Assembly (NCBI GenBank): GCA_963802095.1
Contig: CAWDHI010000013.1
Span: 1 to 46,156 of the forward strand
Direction of reading: 5' to 3'
DNA length: 46,156 bases
From: CAVVEQ01 sp963802095
GTDB lineage: Bacteria; Chloroflexota; Anaerolineae; Anaerolineales; Anaerolineaceae
The notes beneath the pieces were generated by a model. That model saw only the letters and a list, made by a program, of their open reading frames with translations. It was not told where the DNA came from and ran no database searches. Made by a program: the position numbers and the translations under genes. This document shows, piece by piece, positions 1-8,306 of this stretch; the first letter of the stretch is position 1; each line of letters begins with the position of its first letter.

Positions 1-120
1 CCGTTGCGGAAAATGAATTCGGATTTTCTCAACCAGGCTTTTTTTGCGGTTTTCCACCCGACTAAAGCGTACCGGGAGTTTCGACCACACCTCGGCAAAC
101 CTGCCGGGGTGACTGGATAA
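1..120 (+). CDS. 3' end of a gene cut by the window edge
   Basis: Frame 1 is open from the first base to a TAA at 118-120 and gives 39 residues, ending in PHLGKPAGVTG. Composition and third-position use look like the genes that follow. It lies 39 bp upstream of the next start in the same direction, so it is probably the C-terminus of another member of the glycan operon. Too little is visible to name a family, and a chance open frame of this length cannot be excluded. Confidence 0.45.
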   Translation, partial: PLRKMNSDFLNQAFFAVFHPTKAYREFRPHLGKPAGVTG

Positions 121-159
121 TTGATTAAAGAATTTGTGAAATATTAAGGATCACTCAGG

Positions 160-1101
160 ATGCGAATAGGTCAAAATCCAGCAAAATTTGTAAAGGAAGT
201 TGCTCAGCCGGCAAGAATTACGGTGGCGGTGTTAAACTATATTCCTTTCCTGAGCGGGTACTATGCCGATATGCTCAATGTTCTGGATGCTTGCCTGACC
301 AGCATCTGGGATAACATCGATCTGGATTACGACCTGATGGTCTTTGATAACGGCTCCTGCGAGGAAGTAATCAAGTATCTTCGCGAAGCTCAGGATGCCG
401 GGAAGGTCCAATATCTGATCCTTTCCGAAAAGAACCTGGGCAAGGGCGGCGCATGGAACATCATCCTCTCCAGTGCCCCGGGTGAGATCATTGCTTATAC
501 GGATAATGATTGCCAATTTTCCAAAGGCTGGCTCTCAGAATCTTTAAAGATTCTGGAAACCTACCCTAACACCGGTATGGTAACAGCGCGTCCCTTTCAG
601 ACAAACCCGGAGTTCTATTCGAAGACGGTTGCCTGGGCGGAAAAGAATAGTGAGGTAACTTTGGAACGTGGTCACCTGGTGCCTTTCCAAACCCTGCATG
701 AATTCAACCTCAGCCTGGGACAGACCGAGGAGTACAGCCGCAGTCTGATCGATAACGCCGAGGATGTACTCCTGACATTTAGAGGTTTGCAGGCTTTTGC
801 AGGCAGTTCACACTGGCAATTCACCGCCTATAAGTCCACCTTGGCTGAATTCCTACCTTTTGAGATGGACCGCCCGATGGGGCAGGTTAAGGAGCTAGAT
901 CGGCGGATGAACGATGCTGGATACCTGCGATTAATGACTGCACAGCCTCTGGCGATGAATTTGAGCAATACCATGTTACCAAATGACCAGGAGCGGAAAC
1001 GCAGTATACAAAAAGGACGCAGATTCTTCGAAATGAAACCGGTTAAATCCCTGCTACTTGGGATTTACAACCGCATTTTCAATATTTATTACCGGGACTG
1101 A
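160..1101 (+). CDS. family 2 glycosyltransferase
   Basis: A 313-residue GT-A type glycosyltransferase that probably transfers a sugar from a nucleotide donor during surface-glycan assembly. The N-terminal half has the GT2 layout: a VAVLNYIPF beta strand near residue 23, a VFDNGSCEE segment near 61, and a metal/nucleotide-binding acidic motif YTDNDCQFSKGWL near residues 113-125. The region after about residue 200 is less conserved and probably binds the acceptor. There are no membrane segments, so it should be cytoplasmic or peripheral. It begins 39 bp after the preceding partial frame and ends 10 bp before the next gene, consistent with co-transcription. Donor and acceptor cannot be deduced. 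Confidence 0.85.
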   Translation: MRIGQNPAKFVKEVAQPARITVAVLNYIPFLSGYYADMLNVLDACLTSIWDNIDLDYDLMVFDNGSCEEVIKYLREAQDAGKVQYLILSEKNLGKGGAWNIILSSAPGEIIAYTDNDCQFSKGWLSESLKILETYPNTGMVTARPFQTNPEFYSKTVAWAEKNSEVTLERGHLVPFQTLHEFNLSLGQTEEYSRSLIDNAEDVLLTFRGLQAFAGSSHWQFTAYKSTLAEFLPFEMDRPMGQVKELDRRMNDAGYLRLMTAQPLAMNLSNTMLPNDQERKRSIQKGRRFFEMKPVKSLLLGIYNRIFNIYYRD

Positions 1102-1111
1102 GAGATTATAG

Positions 1112-2569
1112 ATGGTAAAACGTGTTTTCATCAGCGCGGATCACGGACTGGCAGTAGTGTACTTCCTGCAAAGTGATGTTGTTCCGACCCTGCTCAAAGC
1201 TGGGATCGAGGTGATCCTGCTGACGGATGATGGATTGATCAACCAGATCTCAAGTCGGTTCGGCCAACCCGGTTTGACAGTGGAAGGACTACGGCTTAAG
1301 GAAGCTCACAGATATGCTGAGACTTTTCAACCTGGCAAGCAATGGTGGCTGCAATTTCTGCGGCGGGTGGGAGCTTCGGGCAGGATCAATGTGGAAGCGC
1401 TTACCAGCCATATCCGCCAGGTCCAGGCGGAGGCGGAAGGCAAACGCAGACTGCTGATGCCTTTCATGAAGGCATACGTCTGGTTGATGAGAAAATCAAA
1501 AACAGCGCGGAATTGGGTACGGAAGGCACAACTACAATATTCTCCAAACCTATATCAAGACCTATTTGAAAAATATAACCCGGATCTTGTCATTTCCAGC
1601 ACTCCCGGGTGGAGGCTGGACCGCTATTTACTGCGTGAAGCACACCAGCGAGGAATCCAGACCGCCGCGGTCGTGGTCGGTTGGGATAACCCCTCGAGCT
1701 ACTCGCTCCCCGGTGCACCGGTGGATTGGATCACCTGCTGGTCTGAAAAGCAGGTCCAGGAGCTGGTGGAGGGCGATGATTGGGATCCGCGGCGGGTGAA
1801 TATTGGCGGTATCCCGTCCTACGATGGCTACTTCCGCAAAGGATGGCTTCTAGATCGTGGGGATTACTTCCGAGTACACAAACTGGATCCAGACCGAAAA
1901 CTTCTTAGTTATGCATGCAGTTTCATCACCTTCTCCCCAAATTTCCAAAACGTGGAAGCCCTAGCGAAATTGGTGGCATCGGATAAATTATCCGAGCCCT
2001 GCCAATTGTTGATCCGCCTGCACCCCAACCACTTTTTAAATGACCCTCTGTTCGCAGGCGAGCGACTGAGGATTGAAAAGCTGGCCGAGGATTATCCACA
2101 CGTCCATGTTGTGGAGCCGGTGCCCCTGGGTGGGGAACTGGGGTACTATTCCGGGGAGGATATGCCTGAGAAGACTTCCATGATGGCCTATTCTGACGTA
2201 TTCCTGACCGTCTATTCCACCATGGTTGTGGAAGCAGCCATCCATGACCGACCTATCGTGAGTATGTGCATCGATGCACCAGGTGGTTGGAACCGCAAGG
2301 ACCATTTTTCGCTGGCACTCTCCGAAATAGGAGAATGGCCCACTCATCAACGATTCCGCGAGGCTGGTGCAGGTAAAGTGATCTTTGATACAGAACAGCT
2401 CATTGCAGCCATAGAGGATTACCTCAAGAATCCTCTGGGTGGCACCGAGTCCAGAAGAAAATTTATCCGGGAAGAAGTTACCTTCACAGATGGTCTGGCT
2501 GGCAGGCGCACCGGGGAATTTCTGGCCTCGTTGATCAATAAAAAAACTCGGGAAATGGGTGCAGCATGA
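1112..2569 (+). CDS. GT-B fold glycosyl-/glycerophosphotransferase-like protein
   Basis: A 485-residue soluble protein resembling the CDP-glycerol glycerophosphotransferase / UDP-GlcNAc 2-epimerase-like GT-B superfamily. Visible features are an N-terminal Rossmann-type start (VFISADHGLAVVYFL), a mid-protein donor-domain strand with LLIRLHPNHF near residue 302, and a C-terminal SDVFLTVYSTMVVEAAI segment near 365. That segment is the conserved phosphate/nucleotide-binding helix of such enzymes (serine-rich turn, then a glutamate-containing helix). Its place between a GT2 and a Gfo/Idh gene supports a role in glycan building. The exact reaction is unknown; it could be a glycosyltransferase rather than a polyol-phosphate transferase. 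Its stop overlaps the next start by 4 bp (ATGA). Confidence 0.6.
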   Translation: MVKRVFISADHGLAVVYFLQSDVVPTLLKAGIEVILLTDDGLINQISSRFGQPGLTVEGLRLKEAHRYAETFQPGKQWWLQFLRRVGASGRINVEALTSHIRQVQAEAEGKRRLLMPFMKAYVWLMRKSKTARNWVRKAQLQYSPNLYQDLFEKYNPDLVISSTPGWRLDRYLLREAHQRGIQTAAVVVGWDNPSSYSLPGAPVDWITCWSEKQVQELVEGDDWDPRRVNIGGIPSYDGYFRKGWLLDRGDYFRVHKLDPDRKLLSYACSFITFSPNFQNVEALAKLVASDKLSEPCQLLIRLHPNHFLNDPLFAGERLRIEKLAEDYPHVHVVEPVPLGGELGYYSGEDMPEKTSMMAYSDVFLTVYSTMVVEAAIHDRPIVSMCIDAPGGWNRKDHFSLALSEIGEWPTHQRFREAGAGKVIFDTEQLIAAIEDYLKNPLGGTESRRKFIREEVTFTDGLAGRRTGEFLASLINKKTREMGAA

Positions 2570-3546
2570 AATTCCTGATCGTTGGTCTGGGTTCCATAGG
2601 ACGCCGCCATTTACGCAATTTGATTGCCCTGGGTGAGCGTGATATTATCCTCTTCCGTTCGAACCACTCCACGCTTGACCTGGAAGAATTCTCTTCTATC
2701 CCGGTTTTCCACAACCTTGAAGCTGCGTTGGGAGAAGGACCAGATGGCGTGGTCATCTCGAACCCGACCGCCTTGCATCTGGATGCAGCCATTCCAGCCG
2801 CAAGAGCCGGATGTGCGATTCTTATGGAAAAGCCTATCTCTCAAAATCTCGCGCGGATTGAAGAGCTGAAATCCTCACTGAAGCGTGGGGAGGGAAATCT
2901 ATTAATGGGGTTCCAATTCCGCTTTCACCCCACGCTGCGGAAAGTTGCGGAGTGGGTTCAACAGGGTGAAATTGGCCGTTCGCTAAGTTTCAACTGCCAA
3001 TGGGGAGAATATTTGCCTGGGTGGCATCCCTGGGAGGATTATCGGCAGAGTTATGCCGCGAGAGCGGACCTGGGGGGCGGGGTGCTGCGAACGTTATGCC
3101 ACCCGTTGGATTACCTGGGCTGGATCTTCGGTGACGCAACGCTCCACTGGGGATTCACCGGCAAGGTTAGTGACCTGCAGATCGATGTAGAAGATCTGGC
3201 CAAAGCCTCCCTGCACTACCCGGGCGGGGTGGAGGGCAGCTTAATGCTGGATTATTTCCGCCAGCCGCCGCTGCACATGTTGGAAATTACCGGAAGTAAT
3301 GGTTTGATTGAATGGAAGAACAATACCGGGGCTGCGCGGATTTACCGCACCACCATCGGGGATTGGGAAACCGCGCTTCCACCGGAGGGATTCGATCGCA
3401 ATGACCTTTTTCTGGAAGAAATGCGTCATTTCATTCGAATGACACGCGGAGAAGAAGCACCACTTTGCACTCTGGAGGATGGCCTTCGAACCCAGCGATT
3501 GGTTCAGGAGATCTATGATTTCAGCGCGAAACAGAACAACAAATAA
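2566..3546 (+). CDS. Gfo/Idh/MocA-family oxidoreductase
   Basis: A 326-residue NAD(P)-dependent sugar oxidoreductase. The N-terminal Rossmann motif GLGSIGRRHLRNL spans residues 7-19 and the family hallmark EKPISQN lies near residue 89, where the lysine is the usual catalytic residue. The C-terminal half is the alpha/beta substrate domain. In glycan clusters these enzymes oxidise or reduce nucleotide sugars or inositol-like substrates. Start is fixed by ATGA overlap with the upstream stop. It precedes an SDR and the NeuA/NeuB-like genes, so it may act on a precursor of the CMP-activated acid sugar; that link is inferred from position only. Confidence 0.85.
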   Translation: MKFLIVGLGSIGRRHLRNLIALGERDIILFRSNHSTLDLEEFSSIPVFHNLEAALGEGPDGVVISNPTALHLDAAIPAARAGCAILMEKPISQNLARIEELKSSLKRGEGNLLMGFQFRFHPTLRKVAEWVQQGEIGRSLSFNCQWGEYLPGWHPWEDYRQSYAARADLGGGVLRTLCHPLDYLGWIFGDATLHWGFTGKVSDLQIDVEDLAKASLHYPGGVEGSLMLDYFRQPPLHMLEITGSNGLIEWKNNTGAARIYRTTIGDWETALPPEGFDRNDLFLEEMRHFIRMTRGEEAPLCTLEDGLRTQRLVQEIYDFSAKQNNK

Positions 3547-3557
3547 GGGACCACATT

Positions 3558-4379
3558 ATGGATAGCATTTTTGACAAATTCAATCTCAAGGATCGCTCGG
3601 TCATCGTGACAGGAGGAGCGGGGCTGCTGGGGCGGCAGTTCTGTATGACTCTTGCCCAAGCTGGTGCGGCAGTCGTCGTGGCGGATTTCAACTTTGAAGC
3701 CGCAGAAGGCACTGCACTTTCCATCACCGCGCGGGGGATGCTGGCCGCTGCCTGTAAGGTGGATGTTACCGACCCAAAATCTGTGGCACAGATGGTTGCC
3801 TTTTGCGACGATAAGTTCGGCGGCCCGGATATCCTGGTCTGCAGCGCGGCAAAGGATCCGAAATTCGACGGGGCAAATCACGAGCAATCCTCGAATGCCT
3901 TCGAGACTTTTCCCCTGGATGCCTGGAAGCAAGCCCTGGATGTTAACCTCACCGGCATGTTCCTCTGCGCCCAGGCTGCCGCGGGTAAAATGATCGCCCG
4001 GGAGCGGGGGGTCATCATCAATATCTGCTCCACCTACGGGTTGGTAGGTCCGGATCAGCGTATCTATAAGAAACCGGGAAAAACTGATCAATTCAAACCG
4101 GTATATTACTCTGTAACCAAGGCAGGGGTTCTTGGGCTTACCCGTTACCTGGCCACTTATTACGCAGGGAAAAATATCCGCGCCAACGCACTCACCCCTG
4201 GTGGGGTCTACAACAATCATGATGAGGTGTTCACCCAAAATTATTCCTCCCGAACTGTGTTGGGCAGGATGGCGAAACAGGACGAAATGAACGGCGCTTT
4301 ACTATTTCTCGCTTCGGATGCTTCATCCTATATGACCGGATCCAACGTGGTAGTGGATGGGGGTTGGACGGCATGGTGA
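3558..4379 (+). CDS. short-chain dehydrogenase/reductase, PtmA-like context
   Basis: A 273-residue classical SDR. The cofactor motif TGGAGLLGRQF sits at residues 19-29, NxAG is replaced by CSAAKD near 95, and the catalytic pair is in YYSVTKAG near 180 (Y-x-x-x-K) with an upstream serine in ICSTYG. The C-terminus DGGWTAW is typical of the family. An SDR directly upstream of an acylneuraminate cytidylyltransferase recalls ptmA-ptmB of Campylobacter legionaminic acid loci, so a role in acid-sugar precursor synthesis is plausible but not shown. Its stop overlaps the following start (ATG at 4373), implying translational coupling. Confidence 0.85.
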   Translation: MDSIFDKFNLKDRSVIVTGGAGLLGRQFCMTLAQAGAAVVVADFNFEAAEGTALSITARGMLAAACKVDVTDPKSVAQMVAFCDDKFGGPDILVCSAAKDPKFDGANHEQSSNAFETFPLDAWKQALDVNLTGMFLCAQAAAGKMIARERGVIINICSTYGLVGPDQRIYKKPGKTDQFKPVYYSVTKAGVLGLTRYLATYYAGKNIRANALTPGGVYNNHDEVFTQNYSSRTVLGRMAKQDEMNGALLFLASDASSYMTGSNVVVDGGWTAW

Positions 4380-5614
4380 ACAAACCCGAGGTCCTGGCGA
4401 TCATACCCGCGCGCAGCGGTTCCAAGGGTATCCCGCGAAAGAACATTCGCCCATTTGCCGGATACCCGTTGATCGCCTACAGCATCGAGGCAGGGCTGCG
4501 GGCGGAATCCGTCACCCGCGTGATCGTTTCTACCGATGATGAGCAGATTGCTTCGGTGGCGCGGGAATACGGCGCGGAGACTCCCTTCCTGCGTCCGGCA
4601 GAATTCGCCAGAGATGATTCCACCGATTTGCCTGTTTTTACTCAAGCCTTGGATTGGTTGAAAATCCACGAGGGCTATGAACCCGAGATAATGGTTCAAT
4701 TAAGACCTACATCCCCGTTTCGTCCGTTGGATTGTGTGGATAACGCGGTTCGCAAGCTGATCGATCATCCTGAGGCAGATTCTGTGCGCGGTGTGGTTTT
4801 AGCAGGGCAGAACCCGCATAAAATGTGGATCCTGGATGGGGATCAAAAACCCATGCATCCCCTTTTAAAGGTCCCTGGACTTGCTGAACCATACAATGCT
4901 CCCCGGCAAGCGCTGCCGCCGGTACACTGGCAGACCGGGCACATAGATGCGATCCGGGTATCAACGATTTACCAAAAGAAATCTCTAAGCGGTGAAGTTA
5001 TCCTTCCGCTCGTATTGGATGGACGGTATACGATCGATATAGATACGCCGTTCGACTGGAAACGCTACGAGTACCTGGTATTGAATAGCGGCCTGGATTT
5101 TGTGGACCCAGCCAAGATGCGACGTGCCATACCTGGAAAAGTATCCCTGCTTGTAATGGATTTCGATGGCGTACTTACCGACAATCGAGTGTGGGTGGAT
5201 GAAGGTGGTCGCGAGCGCGTGGCGGGTAACCGCAGCGACAGCCTGGGATTATCCCTTCTGCGCCAAAAAACAACCGTTCATCCGGTTGTGATCTCGCAGG
5301 AAACAAACCCGGTTGTGACCGCCCGCTGCAAGAAAATGAATGTTGAGGTTTTCCAGGGGATAATGGATAAAGCTTCGCTTTTGAAGCAAATCCTTACGGA
5401 TCGCGGGATCGATCCCGGAGAGACGATCTATATGGGAAACGATGTAAATGATCTCCCCTGCCTCCCCCTGGTAAGCTGTTTTATAGCCCCTGCGGATGCC
5501 CAACCAGCAGTTTTGCGCGCAGCCGACCGCGTGCTCGGGTTCAAGGGCGGTCATGGAGCGGTACGAGAATTGTGCGATATCCTCATGGAAAATGAGTCAA
5601 ATCAAGTCAAATAG
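4373..5614 (+). CDS. acylneuraminate cytidylyltransferase fused to KdsC-like HAD phosphatase
   Basis: A 413-residue two-domain enzyme. Residues about 1-230 are a NeuA-type cytidylyltransferase with the CTP-binding loop IIPARSGSKGIPRKN near 9-23 and RPTSPFR near 112. They would activate a nonulosonic-type acid with CTP. Residues about 255-410 form a KdsC/YrbI-like HAD phosphatase with an intact DFDGVLTDN nucleophile motif near 262 and GNDVNDLPCL motif IV near 353. All expected aspartates are present, so the phosphatase may be active. I chose ATG 4373 over a TTG at 4364 because it is a standard codon and forms the ATGGTGA overlap with the upstream stop. The fusion suggests a route through a phosphorylated acid sugar. 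Confidence 0.88.
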   Translation: MVNKPEVLAIIPARSGSKGIPRKNIRPFAGYPLIAYSIEAGLRAESVTRVIVSTDDEQIASVAREYGAETPFLRPAEFARDDSTDLPVFTQALDWLKIHEGYEPEIMVQLRPTSPFRPLDCVDNAVRKLIDHPEADSVRGVVLAGQNPHKMWILDGDQKPMHPLLKVPGLAEPYNAPRQALPPVHWQTGHIDAIRVSTIYQKKSLSGEVILPLVLDGRYTIDIDTPFDWKRYEYLVLNSGLDFVDPAKMRRAIPGKVSLLVMDFDGVLTDNRVWVDEGGRERVAGNRSDSLGLSLLRQKTTVHPVVISQETNPVVTARCKKMNVEVFQGIMDKASLLKQILTDRGIDPGETIYMGNDVNDLPCLPLVSCFIAPADAQPAVLRAADRVLGFKGGHGAVRELCDILMENESNQVK

Positions 5615-5624
5615 AGGTGACTGA

Positions 5625-6503
5625 ATGCAAAAAGAATTTATGATAAATGACCGCAAACTGGGTGATGGTTTTCCGGCATATATCGTGGCGGAGATCGGGA
5701 TCAACCACAATGGCGATATGGACCTCGCGAAGAAAATGATCGCTGCTGCTGCGCAGGCTGGGGTGGATGCGGTCAAATTCCAAAAGCGCACCCCCGAGAT
5801 CTGCGTACCGCCGGAGCAACGCGGGCAAATGCGCGAGACGCCTTGGGGATATATCTCCTACCTTGAATACCGGGAAAAAGTGGAATTTTCACAGGAACAA
5901 TACCAGGAAATTGATTCTTTTTGCCATGAAACAGGAATTACCTGGTTTGCTTCGGTATGGGATGAACCCTCAGTTGACTTCCTAGAACCGTTCCAGCCGA
6001 GCTGTTATAAGATCCCTTCAGCCTCGCTCACTGACCACGGTTTGTTAAAACACCTGCGCAAGACTGGCAGACCCTTGATCCTCTCCACTGGGATGTCGAC
6101 CATGGAAGAAATTTCAGCCGCTGTCGATTTGATCGGAACGGAAAATCTGTGTATCACACATGCCACCAGTACGTATCCATGCGAACCGGACGAGCTGAAT
6201 CTGAAGATGATCCAGACTCTTAAGGAAAAGTTTCCCAGCCCGGTGGGATACTCGGGGCACGAGGTGGGGTTGATCCCATCTGTAGTGGCGGTGGCGTTGG
6301 GGGCTAACCTGGTGGAGCGGCATATCACACTAGACCGAGCTTTGTGGGGTACTGACCAGGCAGCCTCCGTAGAACCAGGCGGGTTCGAGCGGTTGGTAAA
6401 ATATATCCGCGTAACGGAACAATCGATGGGGGACGGGGTCAAGAAAGTGTATGATTCCGAGCTATCATCGTTGAACAAACTTCGTCGGGTGAAATCCTCA
6501 TAA
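5625..6503 (+). CDS. NeuB-like nonulosonate synthase, short form lacking the SAF domain
   Basis: A 292-residue TIM-barrel synthase that should condense phosphoenolpyruvate with a hexosamine- or hexose-type sugar to give a nine-carbon 2-keto-3-deoxy acid. Family motifs are AEIGINHNGD near residue 21, AVKFQKR near 46, THATSTYPCEPDELN near 178, VGYSGHE near 205 and ERHITLDRALWGTDQAAS near 229. Known NeuB/NANS/PseI enzymes are about 340-360 residues with a C-terminal SAF (antifreeze-like) domain. This one stops right after the barrel, and no SAF sequence is seen in any frame before the next gene. A GAGGTGA ribosome site precedes the ATG. The substrate may therefore differ from ManNAc. Confidence 0.85.
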   Translation: MQKEFMINDRKLGDGFPAYIVAEIGINHNGDMDLAKKMIAAAAQAGVDAVKFQKRTPEICVPPEQRGQMRETPWGYISYLEYREKVEFSQEQYQEIDSFCHETGITWFASVWDEPSVDFLEPFQPSCYKIPSASLTDHGLLKHLRKTGRPLILSTGMSTMEEISAAVDLIGTENLCITHATSTYPCEPDELNLKMIQTLKEKFPSPVGYSGHEVGLIPSVVAVALGANLVERHITLDRALWGTDQAASVEPGGFERLVKYIRVTEQSMGDGVKKVYDSELSSLNKLRRVKSS

Positions 6504-6523
6504 TCAAAAAAAGGACGGTTTCT

Positions 6524-6754
6524 ATGAATAACATATTCGAATTACTTGCCCCGCTTGCCCGCAATCGAGCTTACCTGGATCCGGGCTCAGGTAGCATCCT
6601 GCTTCAGATGGTCATCGCAGCTGCTCTTGGAGCGGCGTTTGCGGTCAAGGTGTATTGGAAAAAGATTAAAGGGGCGCTTTCAAAGAAGAAAAGTGAAAGC
6701 GAAATTACAGCAACGGAAGAATCCTCGGATCAAAAGAAGGAAAAGAAATCCTGA
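6524..6754 (+). CDS. small membrane protein with YLDPGSGS motif
   Basis: A 76-residue protein with a conserved-looking AYLDPGSGSILLQ segment at residues 17-29, one transmembrane helix (about 26-44), then a very basic and acidic, lysine/glutamate-rich tail. Small proteins with YLDPGSGS followed by one helix recur, as I recall, beside polysaccharide and methyltransferase genes in several phyla, but I know of no established function. AAGGA lies 12 bases upstream of the ATG. It sits between the NeuB-like gene and a methyltransferase in the same operon, so an accessory role in the membrane-linked glycan machinery is the best guess. Confidence 0.75.
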   Translation: MNNIFELLAPLARNRAYLDPGSGSILLQMVIAAALGAAFAVKVYWKKIKGALSKKKSESEITATEESSDQKKEKKS

Positions 6755-6755
6755 G

Positions 6756-6777
6756 AATCCGAATTATTCTTCGGATT
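6756..6777. repeat. 8-bp inverted repeat (possible hairpin)
   Basis: AATCCGAA and TTCGGATT are perfectly complementary around a 6-base loop, just after the stop of the small membrane protein. No T-run follows, so it is not a standard terminator; it could be an RNA stabiliser or processing site inside the operon. Confidence 0.4.
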
Positions 6778-6824
6778 ATTGATACGACCTTTCTTGAACT
6801 TCGTTATTTAAAGGAAATGATGCA

Positions 6825-8195
6825 ATGAAACTATCTTCTTCCTTTCGGGATCCTAGCGGTTTCCTTTTCACAGAAAATGGAACGCTTTACCGTCAGGTAA
6901 ATCAGGAGTACAAGTCTCACTATGATAAATTGATGGAATCCGGGTTGTACCGCAGCCTGGTGGATCAAAAACTGCTAATACCGCACGAAGAAGTCAAAAT
7001 TGCATCGCCGGAGAAAGAAATTGCATATAAGGTGATTCAGCCGGATCGCATCCCCTTCATCTCCTACCCTTATGAATGGTCCTTCTCGCAATACAAAGAT
7101 GCCGCGATTACGACCCTAGCCATCGAGATGCTGGCGTTGGAAAAGGGGATGACGTTGAAGGATGCAAGTGTTTATAACATCCAATTCCTCGAAGGGTCTC
7201 CACTGCTCATCGACACCCTCTCATTTGAGATCTACGATGAAGGTTCCCCCTGGGTGGCATATCGGCAGTTCTGCCAGCACTTCCTGGCACCTATAAGTCT
7301 GATGGCGCTTACGGATATCCGCTTTCAGCAATTGATGCGGGTATATATCGATGGGATACCCCTTGACTTGGCCAGCAGCCTGCTTCCGGGAAAGACCCAT
7401 TTCAATATGGGGCTGGAGCTGCACATTCACCGCCATGCTGCCTCGCAAAAGAAATATGCCGGCAAGGGTGAGGAATCGAAGGTGAAGGAAGCCAGGATCA
7501 CCAAGCTTTCTTACCAGGGGTTGATCGATAACCTGCAGGGAACGATCAAAGGATTAAACTGGGAAGGTGCGGGGACGGAGTGGGGGGATTATTATGACGC
7601 AACAAATTACTCTTCTGCCGCATTCGAGCGGAAAAAGAGCTTGGTGGGTGAATTTATCGATCAGGTTAACCCGAAAATGATTTGGGATCTGGGTGCCAAT
7701 AACGGCGAATTCTCCCGAATTGGTTCAGGAAAGGGATTTTTCACTGTTTCCTCGGATATCGATCCGGTTGCGGTGGAGAGGAATTACCAGGAATGCCGCA
7801 ACATAAAGGAAAAGAATTTACTTCCGCTCCTTATCGATCTCACCAACCCCAGCCCGGGGATTGGATGGGAAAACGACGAACGAACATCCTTTATCGAACG
7901 TGGACCGGTTGACCTGGTGATGTCGCTGGCACTCATTCACCACCTGGGCATTTCCAATAACCTGCCGCTTAAACGGATTGGGGAATTCTTTGCCAAGGCG
8001 GGCGAATGGCTGATCATTGAGTTCGTTCCCAAGGATGACAGCCAGGTCCAGCGCCTGCTCAGCAGCCGCAAGGATATTTTTCCGGAATACAACGAGGCGG
8101 GCTTTGAATCCAGCTTCGGGGCGAGCTTCAAATTGATTCGCAAAGAATCAATCGAGGGTTCGAAGCGAACCCTTTATTTGTATCGAAGAAAATAA
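6825..8195 (+). CDS. class I SAM-dependent methyltransferase
   Basis: A 456-residue protein with a long N-terminal region (about 1-260) of unknown role and a C-terminal Rossmann methyltransferase domain. Motif I is WDLGANNGEFSRI near residue 286, the acidic end of strand 2 is SDIDPVAVERN near 310, and PVDLVMSLALIHHL near 363 is the motif IV/post-IV region. The overall size and split resemble NoeA-like nodulation/host-specificity methyltransferases and their homologues in surface-glycan loci, though this comparison is from memory. AAGGAAA lies upstream of the ATG. It probably methylates a sugar or lipid-linked glycan in the cytoplasm; the acceptor atom is unknown. Confidence 0.8.
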   Translation: MKLSSSFRDPSGFLFTENGTLYRQVNQEYKSHYDKLMESGLYRSLVDQKLLIPHEEVKIASPEKEIAYKVIQPDRIPFISYPYEWSFSQYKDAAITTLAIEMLALEKGMTLKDASVYNIQFLEGSPLLIDTLSFEIYDEGSPWVAYRQFCQHFLAPISLMALTDIRFQQLMRVYIDGIPLDLASSLLPGKTHFNMGLELHIHRHAASQKKYAGKGEESKVKEARITKLSYQGLIDNLQGTIKGLNWEGAGTEWGDYYDATNYSSAAFERKKSLVGEFIDQVNPKMIWDLGANNGEFSRIGSGKGFFTVSSDIDPVAVERNYQECRNIKEKNLLPLLIDLTNPSPGIGWENDERTSFIERGPVDLVMSLALIHHLGISNNLPLKRIGEFFAKAGEWLIIEFVPKDDSQVQRLLSSRKDIFPEYNEAGFESSFGASFKLIRKESIEGSKRTLYLYRRK

Positions 8196-8207
8196 GGATC
8201 AGCGAAA

Positions 8208-8306
8208 GTGTTTCAGAAAGTCCAAAAAGACTTCTATTTTTTTAGACCATCCGTTGAGCCAGCCGCAGGGGCTCTCGCGGAAAATTGTTACTGGGAAACC
8301 GAATGA
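8208..8306 (+). CDS. possible 32-codon ORF translationally coupled to the next gene
   Basis: A GTG at 8208 preceded by AAGGA (8194-8198, 9-base spacing) opens a 32-codon frame ending at TGA 8304-8306. That stop overlaps the ATG (8303) of the next gene as ATGA, the same junction style as true gene pairs in this operon. The product is rich in F, P and A with a C-terminal NCYWETE. It could be a real leader-type peptide, the displaced N-terminus of the next protein after a frameshift, or chance. Confidence 0.35.
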   Translation: MFQKVQKDFYFFRPSVEPAAGALAENCYWETE

